From Bugula neritina (lineage: Eukaryota; Bryozoa; Gymnolaemata; Cheilostomatida; Bugulidae), in contig OZ037768.1 of assembly GCA_964035545.1 (NCBI GenBank), positions 24,710,319 to 24,774,318 on the forward strand: DNA of 64,000 nt. The letters run 5' to 3'. The position numbers and the translations under genes were made by a program. This document shows positions 38,001 through 48,938 of the stretch, one piece after another (positions within the stretch are counted from its first letter, which is position 1; each line of letters opens with the position of its first letter). The notes beneath the pieces are model-generated. The model saw only the letters and a list, made by a program, of their open reading frames with translations, did no database searches and was not told the origin of the DNA.

Positions 38001-41000
38001 AACAGAGTAATATGTATGTCTATTATTACTAACAGAATAATATATATGTCTATTATTAGTAACAGAGTAATATACGTGTCTATAATTAGTAATATAGTAA
38101 TATATGTGTCTATTATTAGTAACAGAGTAATATATATGTCTATTATTACTAACAGAATAATATATATGTCTATTATTAGTAACAGAGTGATATATGTGTC
38201 TATTATTAGTAACAGAGTGATATATGTGTCTATTATTAGTAACAGAGTAATATATGTGTCTATTATTAGTAACAAAGTAATATATGTGTGTCTATTATTA
38301 GTAACAGAGTGATATATGTGTCTATTATTAGTAACAGAGTAATATATGTGTCTATTATTAGTAACAGAGTAATATATGTGTGTCTATTATTAGTAACAGA
38401 GTAATATATGTGTCTATTATTAGTAACAGAGTAATATATGTGTCTATTATTAGTAACAGAGTAATATATGTGTCTGCAGGTGATTTTCCAGTCACTGCCT
38501 GACAACATGCTGTGTGGAGAAATCGTCAGAGTCCCTGTGAAACTCACTAACGTTGGATCTGTAGCCCTGAGCAGACTACATGTTACCTGCAATGAGCCGC
38601 AGATGGTCACTTTCTCAGAATATACTGATGTGCAGGACTATTCTCCTTTCTCTAGGTATTCTGTTAGCTAGCTCAGTGACATAACAGTAAGTGAGTAGTG
38701 AGTAGGGAGTACAGAGTGAGTAGTGAGTACAGACTGAGTAGTGAGTACAGAGTGAGTACTGAGTAGTGAGTACAGAGTGAGTAGTCAGTACTGAGTAGTG
38801 AGTACAGAGTGAGTACTGAATAGTCAGTAGTGAGTACTAAGTAGTGAGTAGTGAGTACAGAGTGAGTAGTCAGTAGTGAGTAGTCAGTAGTGAGTAGGGA
38901 GTACAGAGTGAGTAGTCAGTAGGGAGTACAGACTGAGTAGTCAGTGGTGAGTACTGAGTACAGACAGAGTGAGTAGTGAGTACAGAGTGAGTAGGGAGTA
39001 GTGAGTACAGAGTGAGTAGTCAGTAGTGAGTACAGAGTGAGTAGTCAGTAGTGAGTAGTGAGTACTGAGTAGTGAGTAGTGAGTGATATAGTATCACACA
39101 TACCTCCAGGAAAGTGATCGCACTAGACACTCGAGTTGCCACACTCTCACCTGCCGATTCACTGGATGTCGAGCTGTGGATCCGGGCAGAAGATATTCCG
39201 ATGAGCAAACCTCTCAACTTCCTGTTTTATTATGAGTTGGCAGATGATTCTACGGGAACGAAAATAAGGTATATACTGTGATATGTACTATGATATATAC
39301 TATGATATGTACTATGATATGTACTATGATATGTACTATGATATGTACTATGATATATACTGTGATATATACTATGATATGTACTATGATATATACTATG
39401 TTATGTACTATGATATGTACTATGATATGTACTATGATATATACTATGATATATACTATGATATATACTGTGATATATAATATGTTATGTACTATGATAT
39501 ATACTATGATATGTACTATGATATACTATGATATGTACTATGATATATACTATGATATATACTATGATATGTACTATGATATGTACTATGATATATACTA
39601 TGATATATACTATGATATGTACTATGATATATACTATGATATGTACTATGATATGTACTATGATATGTACTACGACTGTATGACATGTGTAATGGCTGCA
39701 GGCACAGGTGTAGTAGATACAGTTTTGTCATAACCACCACTTCCGGTCTCACCACTCAGTGTAACACTCACATTAGAGCAGTTAAAGACGCGACACACCT
39801 GGGGAGTTATCTCTCCTCTATACTAGTACACAACTGTTTGAAGGTATTCCCATTCTATCTTATAATATACAGTGGATTTATAGCTATGTTGTTGTTATTG
39901 TGGTGGTATGTTGTTGTTAATGTGGTGGTATGTTGTTGTTGATGTGGTGGTATGTTGTTGTTATTGTGGTGGTGTGTTGTTGTTAATGTGGAGGGTTATG
40001 TTGCTGTGGCACTATTGTAGCCATCTAACGAAGCTGCCACTGAGTTTGCTGTCACAGACATATTATGTAAGAGCAGCGGATGGCGGGTGACGTCACTCAG
40101 CTCTGAGTCACCTTCCAATGTCCGAGTCAACCAATCAGAAGTGGCGCTCCTCAATGTCTACCTCATGCAGCTACACGAGGATAAAACACAGTGTCTTAGT
40201 CGGGTACATCTCAACTCCGAACAGGTGAGGAAAGTAGCACAACCAGTGTGACACGGTGCACTGGGCATGCTCGGTGAAGTACCGGGACAGACACGGTGCA
40301 CGGGGCATACTTGGCTCAACTTTATGATGACTGAACGTAGAAAACAATTATATTTCATTCAACTGGTCGGATTCAGATATTTTTATAAAACGAGTTTGAT
40401 GTTTGTTTTGGAAAATTAAATGAATGATTAGATGTTGGGGTTGTTCTGCTAGCCTATTGGTGGTTTGTGTGGCCTTGACCTCAATGGTTTAGTATTGTAC
40501 AGGTTGCCATGGGCGACGAGATTGTTGACAGCTTCCTGTCCGTACCCTTTGTCCAATCAGAGCAGCCCCCTGCTGGAGAGGGAGACCAATCAGATCCTTG
40601 CGTGGCTGTAGTCGGTGTAGTGTGGAAGGTGAGTGTGTTCTATACAGTGTACGTACATGTTCTATACAGTGTACGTACATGTTCTATACAGTGTACATAC
40701 ATGTTCTATACAGTGTACATACATGTTCTATACAGTGTACATGCATGTTCTATACAGTATACATACATGTTCTATACAGTGTACATACATGTTCTATACA
40801 GTGTACATGCATGTTCTATACAGTATACATACATGTTCTATACAGTGTACATACATGTTCTATACAGTGTACATACATGTTCTATACAGTGTACATACAT
40901 GTTCTATACAGTGTACATACATGTTCTATACAGTATACATACATGTTCTATACAGTGTACATACATGTTCTATACAGTGTACATACATGTTCTATACAGT

Positions 41001-43797
41001 GTACATGCATGTTCTATACAGTATACATACATGTTCTATACAGTGTACGTACATGTTCTATACAGTATACGTACATGTTCTATACAGTGTACATACATGT
41101 TCTATACAGTGTACATACATGTTCTATACAGTGTACATGCATGTTCTATACAGTATACATACATACATGTTCTATACACTATACATACATGTTCTATACA
41201 CTGTACATACATGTTCTATACACTGTACACACATGTTCTATACAGTATACATACATGTTCTATACAGTGTACATGCATGTTCTATACAGTATACATACAT
41301 GTTCTATACAGTGTACATACAAGTTCTATACAGTGTACATACATGTTCTATACAGTATACATACATGTTCTATACAGTGTACATACATGTTCTATACAGT
41401 GTACATACAAGTTCTATACAGTGTACATACATGTTCTATACAGTATACATACATGTTCTATACAGTATACATACAAGTTCTATACACTATACATACAAGT
41501 TCTATACAGTGTACGTACATGTTCTATACAGTGTACATACATGTTCTATACAGTGTACATACATGTTCTATACAGTATACGCACATGTTCTATACAGTAT
41601 ACATACAAGTTCTATACAGTGTACATACATGTTCTATGCTACAGTGTATGCACTATGTTACTTCCTTTCAGAGATTTAGAATGGATGTAAATGGAATCAC
41701 TACACAGTCTGCAGGACTCCATTGTCTGCCCATATTAACTATGAGTGAAGAAGTAGAAACCAGGGCAGGGAGATCTCCAGTTAGTTGAGCATATCTAGTA
41801 TCACTCAGTACTATACAGAGTATCACTCAGTACTATACAGTATCACTCAGTACTATACAGTATCACTCAGTACTATACAGAGTATCACTCAGTACTATAC
41901 ACAGTATCACTCAGTACTATACAGAGTATCACTCAGTACTATACAGAGTATCACTCAGTACTATACAGTATCACTCAGTACTATACAGTATCACTCAGTA
42001 CTATACACAGTATCACTCAGTACTATACAGAGTATGACTCAGTACTATACAGTATCACTCAGTACTATACACAGTATCACTCAGTACTATACAGTATCAC
42101 TCAGTACTATACAGAGTATCACTCAGTACTATACACAGTATCACTCAGTACTATACAGTATCACTCAGTACTATACAGTATCACTCAGTACTATACAGTA
42201 TCACTCAGTACTATACAGAGTATCACTCAGTACTCCACAGTATCACTCAGTACTATACAGTATCACTCAGTACTATACAGAGTATCACTCAGTACTATAC
42301 AGTATCACTCAGTACTATACAGAGTATCACTCAGTACTATACAGTATCACTCAGTACTATACACAGTATCACTCAGTACTCCACAGTATCACTCAGTACT
42401 ATACAGAGTATCACTCAGTACTATACACAGTATCACTCAGTACTATACAGTATCACTCAGTACTATACAAAGTATCACTCAGTACTATACAGTATCACTC
42501 AGTACTATACACAGTATCACTCAGTACTATACAGTATCACTCAGTACTATACACAGTATCACTCAGTACTATACAGAGTATCACTCAGTACTATACACAG
42601 TATCACTCAGTACTATACACAGTATCACTCAGTACTGTACAGAGTATCACTTTCTGTAGAGTTTCAACAACCAATTCGCTGTGCTGGAGATACCAAGAAG
42701 GCCGACCTACACGGAGTTAGCAGCACCCACACAGCGTGCTGACTGCAGAGTGGAGTATCAGCTGCTGTATGAGTCACATTTCATGGTTGACTTGTCCAAA
42801 CACAGGCAAGTCAACACAGTTTATATACTGAGAGAAAGTCTATACCGTCTTGTAGCTATTTCCTGCTATTTGCTTCTCCTTCTTGAGTAAATCTAATACC
42901 AGATTCACTTTTTACAGAGTCTGTGTGTTTCCGGTAAAACTGGTGCTCAAATCTTACTCCAACGTAGATGTTGAGGTCTGCGTTCAACACCAGAAGTAAG
43001 TTACACCACATTATGGTACAGCTGATACATTATACTACTGTATTACAGCTGATACATTATACTACTGTATTACAGCTGATACATTATACTACTGTATTAC
43101 AGCTGATACATTATACTACTGTATTACAGCTGATACATTATACTACTGTATTACAGCTGATACATTATACTACTGTATTACAGCTGATACATTATACTAC
43201 TGTATTACAGCTGATACATTATACTACTGTATTACAGCTGATACATTATACTACTGTATTACAGCTGATACATTATACTACTGTATTACAGCTGATACAT
43301 TATACTACTGTATTACAGCTGATACATTATACTACTGTATTACAGCTGATACATTATACTACTGTATTACAGCTGATACATTATACTACTGTATTACAGC
43401 TGATACATTATACTACTGTATTACAGCTGATACATTATACTACTGTATTACAGTTGATACATTATACTACTGTATTACAGCTGATACATTATACTACTGT
43501 ATTACAGCTGATACATTATACTACTGTATTACAGCTGATACATTATACTACTGTATTACAGCTGATACATTATACTGCAGTCTGTTATGTTGTAGTGTTG
43601 ATGGACTCATGTGGTCAGGTAAAACCTGTAGCAAGGTTAGAATAGCTCCGTATCAGGAGACCTCTATACACATGACAGTTACCATCCTCAGATACGGAGT
43701 GTATGACCTCAACTCTCTGGCTGTCACTGCGCTAGACAACACGTTTGTCAGACATCATGCCTCAGTGCCACATCTCCTTATAGTGGAGAAAGGATAA
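26098..43797 (+). CDS. TRAPPC8: TRAPPC8 (Trs85), TRAPP III complex subunit
   Basis: Twenty-five exons total 3867 nt, or 1288 codons plus stop. Exons: 26098-26254, 26419-26530, 28122-28198, 28813-28982, 30035-30129, 30457-30610, 30823-31095, 31250-31332, 31872-32025, 32604-32810, 33602-33805, 34205-34354, 35100-35361, 35865-35986, 36950-37018, 37261-37497, 38480-38655, 39110-39268, 39702-39843, 40021-40224, 40503-40628, 41672-41779, 42660-42805, 42918-42995 and 43596-43797. Family marks: N-terminal MAQC with NHLSFVELLLPFSR; TPWFEEYRECFL; the TPR-like solenoid with LGDLCFMFQLYEQAYSVYHT and LLEQAAYCYLNM; GPRLNNTVKDKTSV; and a beta-rich C-terminal half ending in ILRYGVYDLN. The vertebrate protein is about 150 residues longer. 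It acts in the Rab1 exchange complex at ER-Golgi membranes and in autophagosome formation. Exon 25 has an alternative in-frame acceptor at 43580; exon 5 may start at 30035, 30038 or 30041. The intron after exon 23 is GC-AG. Confidence 0.93.
26560..28085. repeat. 19-bp array, TRAPPC8 intron 2
   Basis: Unit cagtatcactctcactgct with a gct/act variant, about 80 copies. Because 19 is not a multiple of three and the unit has no stop in this strand, a 57-bp super-period stays open in more than one frame, giving frames over 500 codons long that I treat as spurious. Confidence 0.93.
28208..28811. repeat. ~30-bp array, TRAPPC8 intron 3
   Basis: Units built from actatattgtactatattat plus attatgttat, about 22 copies. 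The intron's acceptor (gtactatag) is the final unit. Confidence 0.9.
28977..29415. repeat. ~31-bp array copying the exon 4 donor, TRAPPC8 intron 4
   Basis: The exon ends cagcag followed by gttagtgtgtgtaacacag. Each of about 15 units repeats caggttagtgtgtataacac, so the CAG|GTTAGT junction recurs in every unit. Confidence 0.92.
29583..29706. repeat. 19-bp array, TRAPPC8 intron 4 middle
   Basis: Unit atgatagtagtatatctac, about six copies. It is the second of three unrelated arrays in this intron. Confidence 0.88.
29817..30010. repeat. 17-bp array, TRAPPC8 intron 4 end
   Basis: Unit gcaacagtgtatacgta, about 11 copies, ending about 24 bp before the exon 5 acceptor. Confidence 0.9.
30170..30446. 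repeat. 23-bp array, TRAPPC8 intron 5
   Basis: Unit contains tactactagtagttagtata plus cag, about 12 copies, with a ctactagtag dyad in every unit. Confidence 0.9.
30622..30812. repeat. ~44-bp array, TRAPPC8 intron 6
   Basis: About four units containing actatacagtatactgtgta, itself a partial palindrome, plus taaatatctgtattac. Confidence 0.85.
31110..31240. repeat. Irregular AT repeat, TRAPPC8 intron 7
   Basis: Imperfect units such as tatattactatgtcatat. This is the least ordered array in the gene. Confidence 0.7.
31372..31871. repeat. 31-bp array copying the exon 9 acceptor, TRAPPC8 intron 8
   Basis: Units read ctgtagaggttgtgttgtat then tgtatactata, about 16 copies. The true acceptor reads ttctgtag followed by aggttacc, so TCTGTAG|AGGTT is present once as the real site and about 15 times as decoys. 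Confidence 0.92.
32035..32603. repeat. 17/20/23-bp array, TRAPPC8 intron 9
   Basis: Units agtagtagtgatgatgtcac with loss or gain of agt and gat triplets, about 28 copies. The donor side (gtgtgtagatgtatgatgtc) and the acceptor (gtggtgatgcag) are both recognisable as units. Confidence 0.9.
32850..33601. repeat. 30-bp array ending in the acceptor, TRAPPC8 intron 10
   Basis: Unit contains atgtattactagactatatt plus atactatagc, about 25 copies. The acceptor atgtattacag is a unit with ctag shortened to cag. Confidence 0.92.
33811..34203. repeat. 15-bp near-identical array, TRAPPC8 intron 11
   Basis: Unit gtatgatactatacc, about 26 copies; all but the first few and the last are identical. The acceptor tactgtag is a modified unit. 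One frame is open throughout, continuous with exon 11. Confidence 0.92.
34336..35080. repeat. 30-bp array of duplicated exon end plus donor, TRAPPC8 intron 12
   Basis: Exon 12 ends tatctgcagttataccag followed by gtgggtag. About 24 further units repeat tgtctgcagatataccag followed by gtgagtag. Each unit therefore has an acceptor-like tctgcag, a 9-nt atataccag segment and a strong donor gtgagt. Some units keep the exonic tatctgcagttataccag exactly. Confidence 0.94.
35368..35858. repeat. 21-23-bp array, TRAPPC8 intron 13
   Basis: Units of tatgtaactatacagttgta plus c, about 22 copies, with a duplicated block (compare 35521-35640 with 35671-35800). It begins within about 10 bp of the donor. Confidence 0.9.
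36000..36930. repeat. ~28-bp array, TRAPPC8 intron 14
   Basis: Units tatatatagttgtatatact plus cactacta, about 33 copies, varying in TA-dinucleotide number. The acceptor region (cactacttcatagcgtttct) begins as a unit. Confidence 0.9.
37019..37252. repeat. 31-bp array copying the donor, TRAPPC8 intron 15
   Basis: The intron opens tgg followed by gtgagtttgttatactcc. Seven more units repeat gtgggtgagtttgttatact, so the 5' splice site is reiterated, with gtgaacgtg variants. Confidence 0.92.
37500..38475. repeat. 27-28-bp array spanning donor to acceptor, TRAPPC8 intron 16
   Basis: Units gtctattattagtaacagag plus taatatat, about 35 copies. The donor side reads gtggctatatgtgtctatta and the acceptor tatgtgtctgcag, both one-step variants of the unit. 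Confidence 0.92.
38680..39085. repeat. Mixed 10-18-bp gagta array, TRAPPC8 intron 17
   Basis: Irregular mixture of gtagtgagtacagagtga, agtcagtagtgagt and similar words. It is rich in gtgagt, so dozens of good 5' splice-site matches lie downstream of the real donor gtattctg. Confidence 0.88.
39269..39680. repeat. 12-bp array starting at the donor, TRAPPC8 intron 18
   Basis: Unit tatgatatgtac with an ata variant, about 34 copies, starting directly at gtatatactgtgatatg. Confidence 0.92.
39885..40005. repeat. ~23-bp GT-rich array, TRAPPC8 intron 19
   Basis: Units ttgttgttattgtggtggta plus tg, about five copies. Confidence 0.85.
40225..40502. other. TRAPPC8 intron 20, nearly array-free
   Basis: Contains two diverged copies of acacggtgca followed by a ggGcat segment (about 40251-40308), then unique AT-rich sequence. 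It is one of few introns over 200 bp without a long array. Confidence 0.7.
40638..41640. repeat. 22-bp array, TRAPPC8 intron 21
   Basis: Unit gtacatacatgttctataca plus gt, about 45 copies, beginning within the donor region gtgagtgtgttctatacagt. All three forward frames stay open for nearly 1.1 kb, an artefact of a stop-free unit. Confidence 0.93.
41799..42652. repeat. 19-22-bp array, TRAPPC8 intron 22
   Basis: Unit agtatcactcagtactataca with ga or ca insertions, about 41 copies. The acceptor agtatcactttctgtag is the final unit with a pyrimidine-rich change. Confidence 0.92.
42806..42917 (+). other. GC-AG intron, TRAPPC8 intron 23
   Basis: The exon 23 end cacag is followed by gcaagt, and the intron ends ttttacag. 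GC here is the only choice that keeps the conserved frame (LSKHR into VCVFPVKLVL). The flanking CAG|GCAAGT is the consensus of minor GC-AG introns. No array is present. Confidence 0.8.
43015..43585. repeat. 27-bp near-identical array, TRAPPC8 intron 24
   Basis: About 21 copies of gctgatacattatactactg plus tattaca, with a single substitution seen (gttgatac near 43452). Each unit carries tattacag, an acceptor-like word. The real acceptor lies within 15 bp of the last unit. Confidence 0.94.
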
Positions 43798-43832
43798 CTC
43801 CTAATATATGCAATAGTTGTTTTCTCATGAGA

Positions 43833-43838
43833 AATAAA
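43833..43838 (+). terminator. TRAPPC8 polyadenylation signal
   Basis: AATAAA lies 35 bp after the TRAPPC8 stop, between the convergent TRAPPC8 and TOMM7 genes. Confidence 0.7.
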
Positions 43839-43865
43839 GTTAATTGACGAGTCTTTTCTTATATA

Positions 43866-43871
43866 TTTATT
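43866..43871 (-). terminator. Candidate TOMM7 polyadenylation signal
   Basis: TTTATT on the plus strand is AATAAA on the minus strand, about 320 bp downstream of the TOMM7 stop. If used, the two 3' UTRs would nearly meet or overlap. Confidence 0.4.
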
Positions 43872-44113
43872 ATCACAAAACCAGATATTTATATACAATA
43901 CATGATAATTTCATACAGTACAAGATGTATTTACATTTGGTTTCGGTTGAGTGAACGTAGTGAAATACAAGTAGAACTTCACTGCGGGTTTTGTGAAATG
44001 ATGTTTCAGGCGTTACTTGTGAGGGTGAAATTGTGCTGCGTACAAGTCTTCATTTCCTTTCTAACCAGTCGGCATAAATACACTGCAATTAATAGAATTG
44101 TGATCATACATTA

Positions 44114-44190
44114 GCATGTGAAGGTAAAATAGCAGGTGATGGTAGAACAGCAAGTGATGGTAGAACAGCATGTGAAGGTAGAATAGCATC
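44114..44190. repeat. ~20-bp repeat in TOMM7 3' UTR
   Basis: Four imperfect copies of gtgatggtagaacagcaagt lie just past the TOMM7 stop codon on its strand, again an array touching a gene boundary. Confidence 0.8.
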
Positions 44191-44192
44191 AC

Positions 44193-44697
44193 TTACTCTA
44201 TGAGTGTAGGGTCTGGCATACCCTCTGATCCACCCTTTCTTATTCCTGCAAAAATTCATTATTTTGGTAAAAAGCCACCATGAGCTCACAGATGGTACTG
44301 GTGAGTACAGAGGCATACCAACTCAGTTAGATGGGAACACAAGCTAAACTAGCTCCAACACATGCAACATACAATAAATATATGGGGTAATAGTTGTTTG
44401 CATTTGCAAACTTGTATTATAATTGAAGTTATTGATGGAATAAATGGATATATACTAATCCTTCCAACAATAAAGAATTAATGATACATTAAGATGACGA
44501 ATATTTAAATCTGAAGTCAAGAGTTTTAATACTTTACTAAAAACTTCAACTAAAATGTAAAACTTACCCAAATAAATAACAGTTGGTAAAAAGCCCCAAT
44601 GAAACACAAACTTTGCAAAACTGGCAACAGTGTATACCCTAGACTTCATTCCACTCAGTTCATCATGAGCAGGCTTGGGCATACCAATTGACTGCAT
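44193..44697 (-). CDS. TOMM7: TOMM7, small subunit of the mitochondrial TOM complex
   Basis: Two exons, 44568-44697 (ATG at 44697) and 44193-44245 (TAA at 44193), joined in phase 1 across a 322-bp intron (GTAAGT and tttttgcag), give 60 residues. The core FAKFVFHWGFLPTVIYLG followed by RKGGSEGMPDPTL matches the membrane segment and conserved G-P end of Tom7. Known role: single-pass outer-membrane protein that modulates TOM assembly and PINK1 stabilisation. Vertebrate Tom7 has 55 residues; the extra length here is N-terminal, and internal Met at residues 6 or 17 are alternative starts. It is convergent with TRAPPC8, about 400 bp apart. Confidence 0.9.
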
Positions 44698-47600
44698 AGT
44701 GTCAGTGATGGAGTAAACAGCAATTCAAAACAATCACTACCTAGAAATTACATTAACTTGAAGGAACAAAATAATTATTAAAACAATGGTGATCATAATT
44801 CCATTCTACAAAATATTATTAGTACATGTAACATAGGCTCACTATACTTTTTACACTGATATAATAAAACAATAAAAATATAACAATCATAATGACAGTG
44901 CCATGCTACCCGAACAGGACAAAGTGGAGATAGGTGAGAATCATAATGACAGTGCCTTACACAGCTAGCAAACCAGTGACTACAAGGCTAAGTAACACTA
45001 ACAGTAACTGTAAATGAGTGCATTAGGTGAGTGCATTAAGTGAGTGCAGCAAGCCTGGTTACCGTGATTACTAACCTACAGCAATGGTTACTTACTCTTA
45101 GGCTTAAAGTAGTCATCGTCATATTATTTAATTTACAGTTAGTTTAGTAGAAATATTAAATTTGGTTATTTTTTATACTATTAACTTTCAAGTGACTAAC
45201 TTTATAGCTTACAATAAATAATATGATCATAGATATTAATAGTAATACCATGATTATCATCACCATTATTATTCGTAATCACATTACTACAACTATAGTT
45301 ATTACTATAACTATAAGTATTACTATTATTACTACTAATGGTATTAATATTACTAAGTACTAGTACGGATACTACTACCAGCACTACTACTACTACTAGT
45401 ACTATAACTATAAGTATAACTATAACTAAAAGCATAACTATAAGTATTACTGTAAGTGTATTACTATTAGTATAACTGTAACTAAACTTTAACTATAACT
45501 ATAAGTATAAGTAATACTAATACTAATACCTGTCGATACCTGTCGATGTTATTTCCACACTGGACCTTACTAGAGGGAAGAAGGGGTGTGCCTCATATAA
45601 AAAAAAACTAAGTTGTAATACTGATAGTTAATGTTATACTTAAATAGATAGAAAAAGAATAAGTATAACAAATTGAAATTGAAATAGTAAAACTCAGACT
45701 AGATGGAATATTTATATCAACAGTAATGAGTAAGAGTAGTACTTACTGTACTGTAAGTATAACATTAACTATAACTGTATAAGTATAACATTAGTCATTA
45801 TGATTATCATTATGATTATGATTGTGATTAACTTCAACTATAATTATAACGTGAACAGCTATTTTTGAGTTTAAGTTTAGCATAAACTATAGTATAACTA
45901 TAAGTATAAGGCTAAGCTGTAAGCATACTAATAGTAATACTGATACTCATAGTCATACTCATAGTCATACTCATAGTGATACTCATAGTGATACTGATAG
46001 TGATAGTCCTACTGATACTCATACTGATAGTGATACTGCATAAGCAAATTTAAATATAGCCTACAATAATTATAAATATAATTTCAACTTCTTAGATTGA
46101 AGATGAACTTGATAAAGGTTAGGATATAAAATTAAATATATGTTAAAGTTTAACTACAATAAGCAATTTAAGTTTAAGTTTAACAATATGCATAACTAAC
46201 TTGCTTAATGCGTGGGTAATCGAACTTATAAAAGAAATCGCTAGATACAGCACAAATTCTGGAATCACCGAATGCAGTGTTCGCATATAATGATTGTCCA
46301 AATTCTAAGACTCCCATGACTGTTTCTAGTTATTCCCAACTTTGTGCTGCATCAAGCGCTTTCACATATTGTAAAGTATAAGAAATATTTATTATCATTG
46401 CCTGAATAAGAATTTGTATACACATGCAGCATATTATGTAGTCTGCATTGTAGATAAGAATAATAAAATTAATGACCTTGTTATTAATAATTGAAAAGAT
46501 TTATGTTTGCCTGTATTGGAACAAACTTTAACAAGGGTTAATTAGTAGTTTTATGATGCATGAATTTTAAAATTGGAGTTGTTGTCTTTTCTTCAAACAA
46601 GTATTCTAGATTTTTATTGCTAGTTTTAAAAACAAAACAAAAGAGACAAAAAATTAATTTAAACTTTTTTTATTATACAAAATTGAATTTACTAACTTTC
46701 CATCAACACAGTGTACGCTTTTAATTAACTCGATCGGTGAAAAAACCCAGGTAATGCCGTACGCTCGGGCGAAAGATAGGGAATTTTGTATCGTAGTTTT
46801 TATCGTAAATTAAATTTAATGCAATATTCTTATTATTATTAGTATTACTATTAGTATTACATTTACTATTACTATTACATTTACCACTAGTATTTGTAAT
46901 AATTCTATCAATGTAATTTTGAAATTTTAATTTAAATCAATAATACTTATATTAGTATAAGTATTAATTTTAAATATCGATGTGGATAATATTAATTATT
47001 TAATATAAATAAGTATCACTATTAACTATCAGTATTACTGTATTAGTATTAAGTTTAACCTTTCTTATCATGTCTATGACCATTGTCCATTGGGCACAGG
47101 ATAGGCCTATGACTATCAGTTTCAGTACCACGATGATGATGATGATGAGTATCATTATCGCCTATCACCATCACTATCAGACTCAGTATGATTATGAGTA
47201 TAACACTATAACTATAAGATAAAGGTTATCATTATGTAAGTAATACTAATACTAATACTAATAATATAAACATCAGTATTAAACTTAATAGTAAACTACA
47301 GGTATGACATTAATATTGTAATTAAACCGAAATATTAAACTCAAATATGTTATACTTATTGTTAGAAACATTTTAATATTTATATTGCAATTTTGCTATT
47401 ACTATTAGTATTAGTATTAATATTAGACTAGTATTAGTATTACTAGTAGTTTAGTTAGTCTTAATCTTATGACTATGAGGATGACTTATGAGTCATGAGA
47501 GGTATGACTATGACTTTCACTATCAGTATAAGTATCGCGCTATCAAATTACTAAATTCAATATCATGCTGAAGGTTGGAGAGAATGTAATAGCTCACACT

Positions 47601-48938
47601 CATTGTGATTGTGATAATCATATTTCTACTTAGGTTTCATCTCAGATAGACGCTTTCCAGTTAAACACATCCCACTTAGACGCTTCTCAGTTAGACACTA
47701 TTTTTTATTTTGGTACAGCATATATAGTAATAGACCTTTATATACTTATATAACTGCTGTATTGACTGCTACACAAGAAATAAAAGGTAATACGAGTTAT
47801 CTGGTATAATATTTCAATTTTACGAATTTGCGTGAGACAAAAAAAACAGTAATACATTAGTAATAGACACTGTCTTTAATGAATACTTATTGTATTAATA
47901 AAATGTTTTTTCAAACAACAAGAAGTATAGAAAATGCAAAATTAATAAGTTGATGCAGATCATTATGTGTGTTGTTAGTGGCTTTTTGCTACCTATTAAG
48001 TGCTAAATAGCTAGCAATTAATTCAAATTTATTTATATATACACATATTTCAATAACATTCAAATAAATTGTACATAAAATATGTATATTGTACCAAAAT
48101 AAATAAATAGCATCCAACTGGGAAGCATTTAACTGAAATTATGCTTATACTTATACAGTCATAGTCATGGTGATAAGTGTAAGGTAGTGATTGTTATTGG
48201 TAATATTGCTTGATTTGGATTGATGAAATTAAATAAAAATAATAATAAGTTATGGAAATAGTAATCATTATGATTATTATGATAACTGTACTCACAACTG
48301 CCATAAGGGGTCATATAGCTAAGCACAGTGACAATGGCAAGGTTGATCTAAATGTTATACTTATTGTTCTTACAAGTATTATTATTATAAATCTTAAATT
48401 AAAGTGTAATTAATAATAATGATTGATTTCGAAATGATGTTAATAATATTTAGCAGCAATATAATATTTATCGATGAATTATTTTTAATAATAACATTAA
48501 ACTTAATTTTGTTATCATTATGCCCGTAACTCTTAGTCTTATGACTTATGAGTCTTCTTGTACTAGACTAATACCCAGTCTTATGAAATTAATTCATAGA
48601 ATGAAATTTTTGTTTCAAGTTAAAGTTGTTAAATAATCATCGTATTCACAAATTTATTATTTTGAGCTCTTGGTTTTATCTTTTCTATAGTTGTAGTTGT
48701 ATATCTATACTACTTTTACCTTCATCTTGTTCTCACTTGAAAAATTTAAAGTTTAACTTTTTGTTTTTGGTATTGTTAATTCACTAATATTAATTTTACA
48801 AGATAATAGATTTTGTGTAATTTTGAATTTTGATAGGTATGCGGGTTAACTCGATTGAGCAATGGCTTGTAGCTATCATAATATTAACTGATAATGATGA
48901 GTCACTGTTACAGGTCCACCATATACTTTGCTTGTCTA
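44698..48938. other. Divergent spacer between TOMM7 and SLMAP
   Basis: AT-rich low-complexity DNA (words such as actataagtataactataac, tcatactcatagtgatac). A small GC-richer patch near 46715-46800 (gtacgctcgggcgaaag) may mark a promoter. Around 44880-44965 the words tcataatgacagtgcc occur twice. No further coding exons were recognised. A splice acceptor gttacag just before 48914 hints that SLMAP has a 5' UTR intron here. Confidence 0.55.

Noticed and set aside
40509-41788. Three overlapping 350-400-codon frames
   Set aside because: All three forward frames are open because the 22-bp unit lacks stops. Only 40503-40628 and 41672-41779 are coding, as TRAPPC8 exons.
43902-44114. A 70-codon plus-strand frame after TRAPPC8
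   Set aside because: It lies antisense to the TOMM7 3' UTR region, with no recognisable motif or upstream signal.
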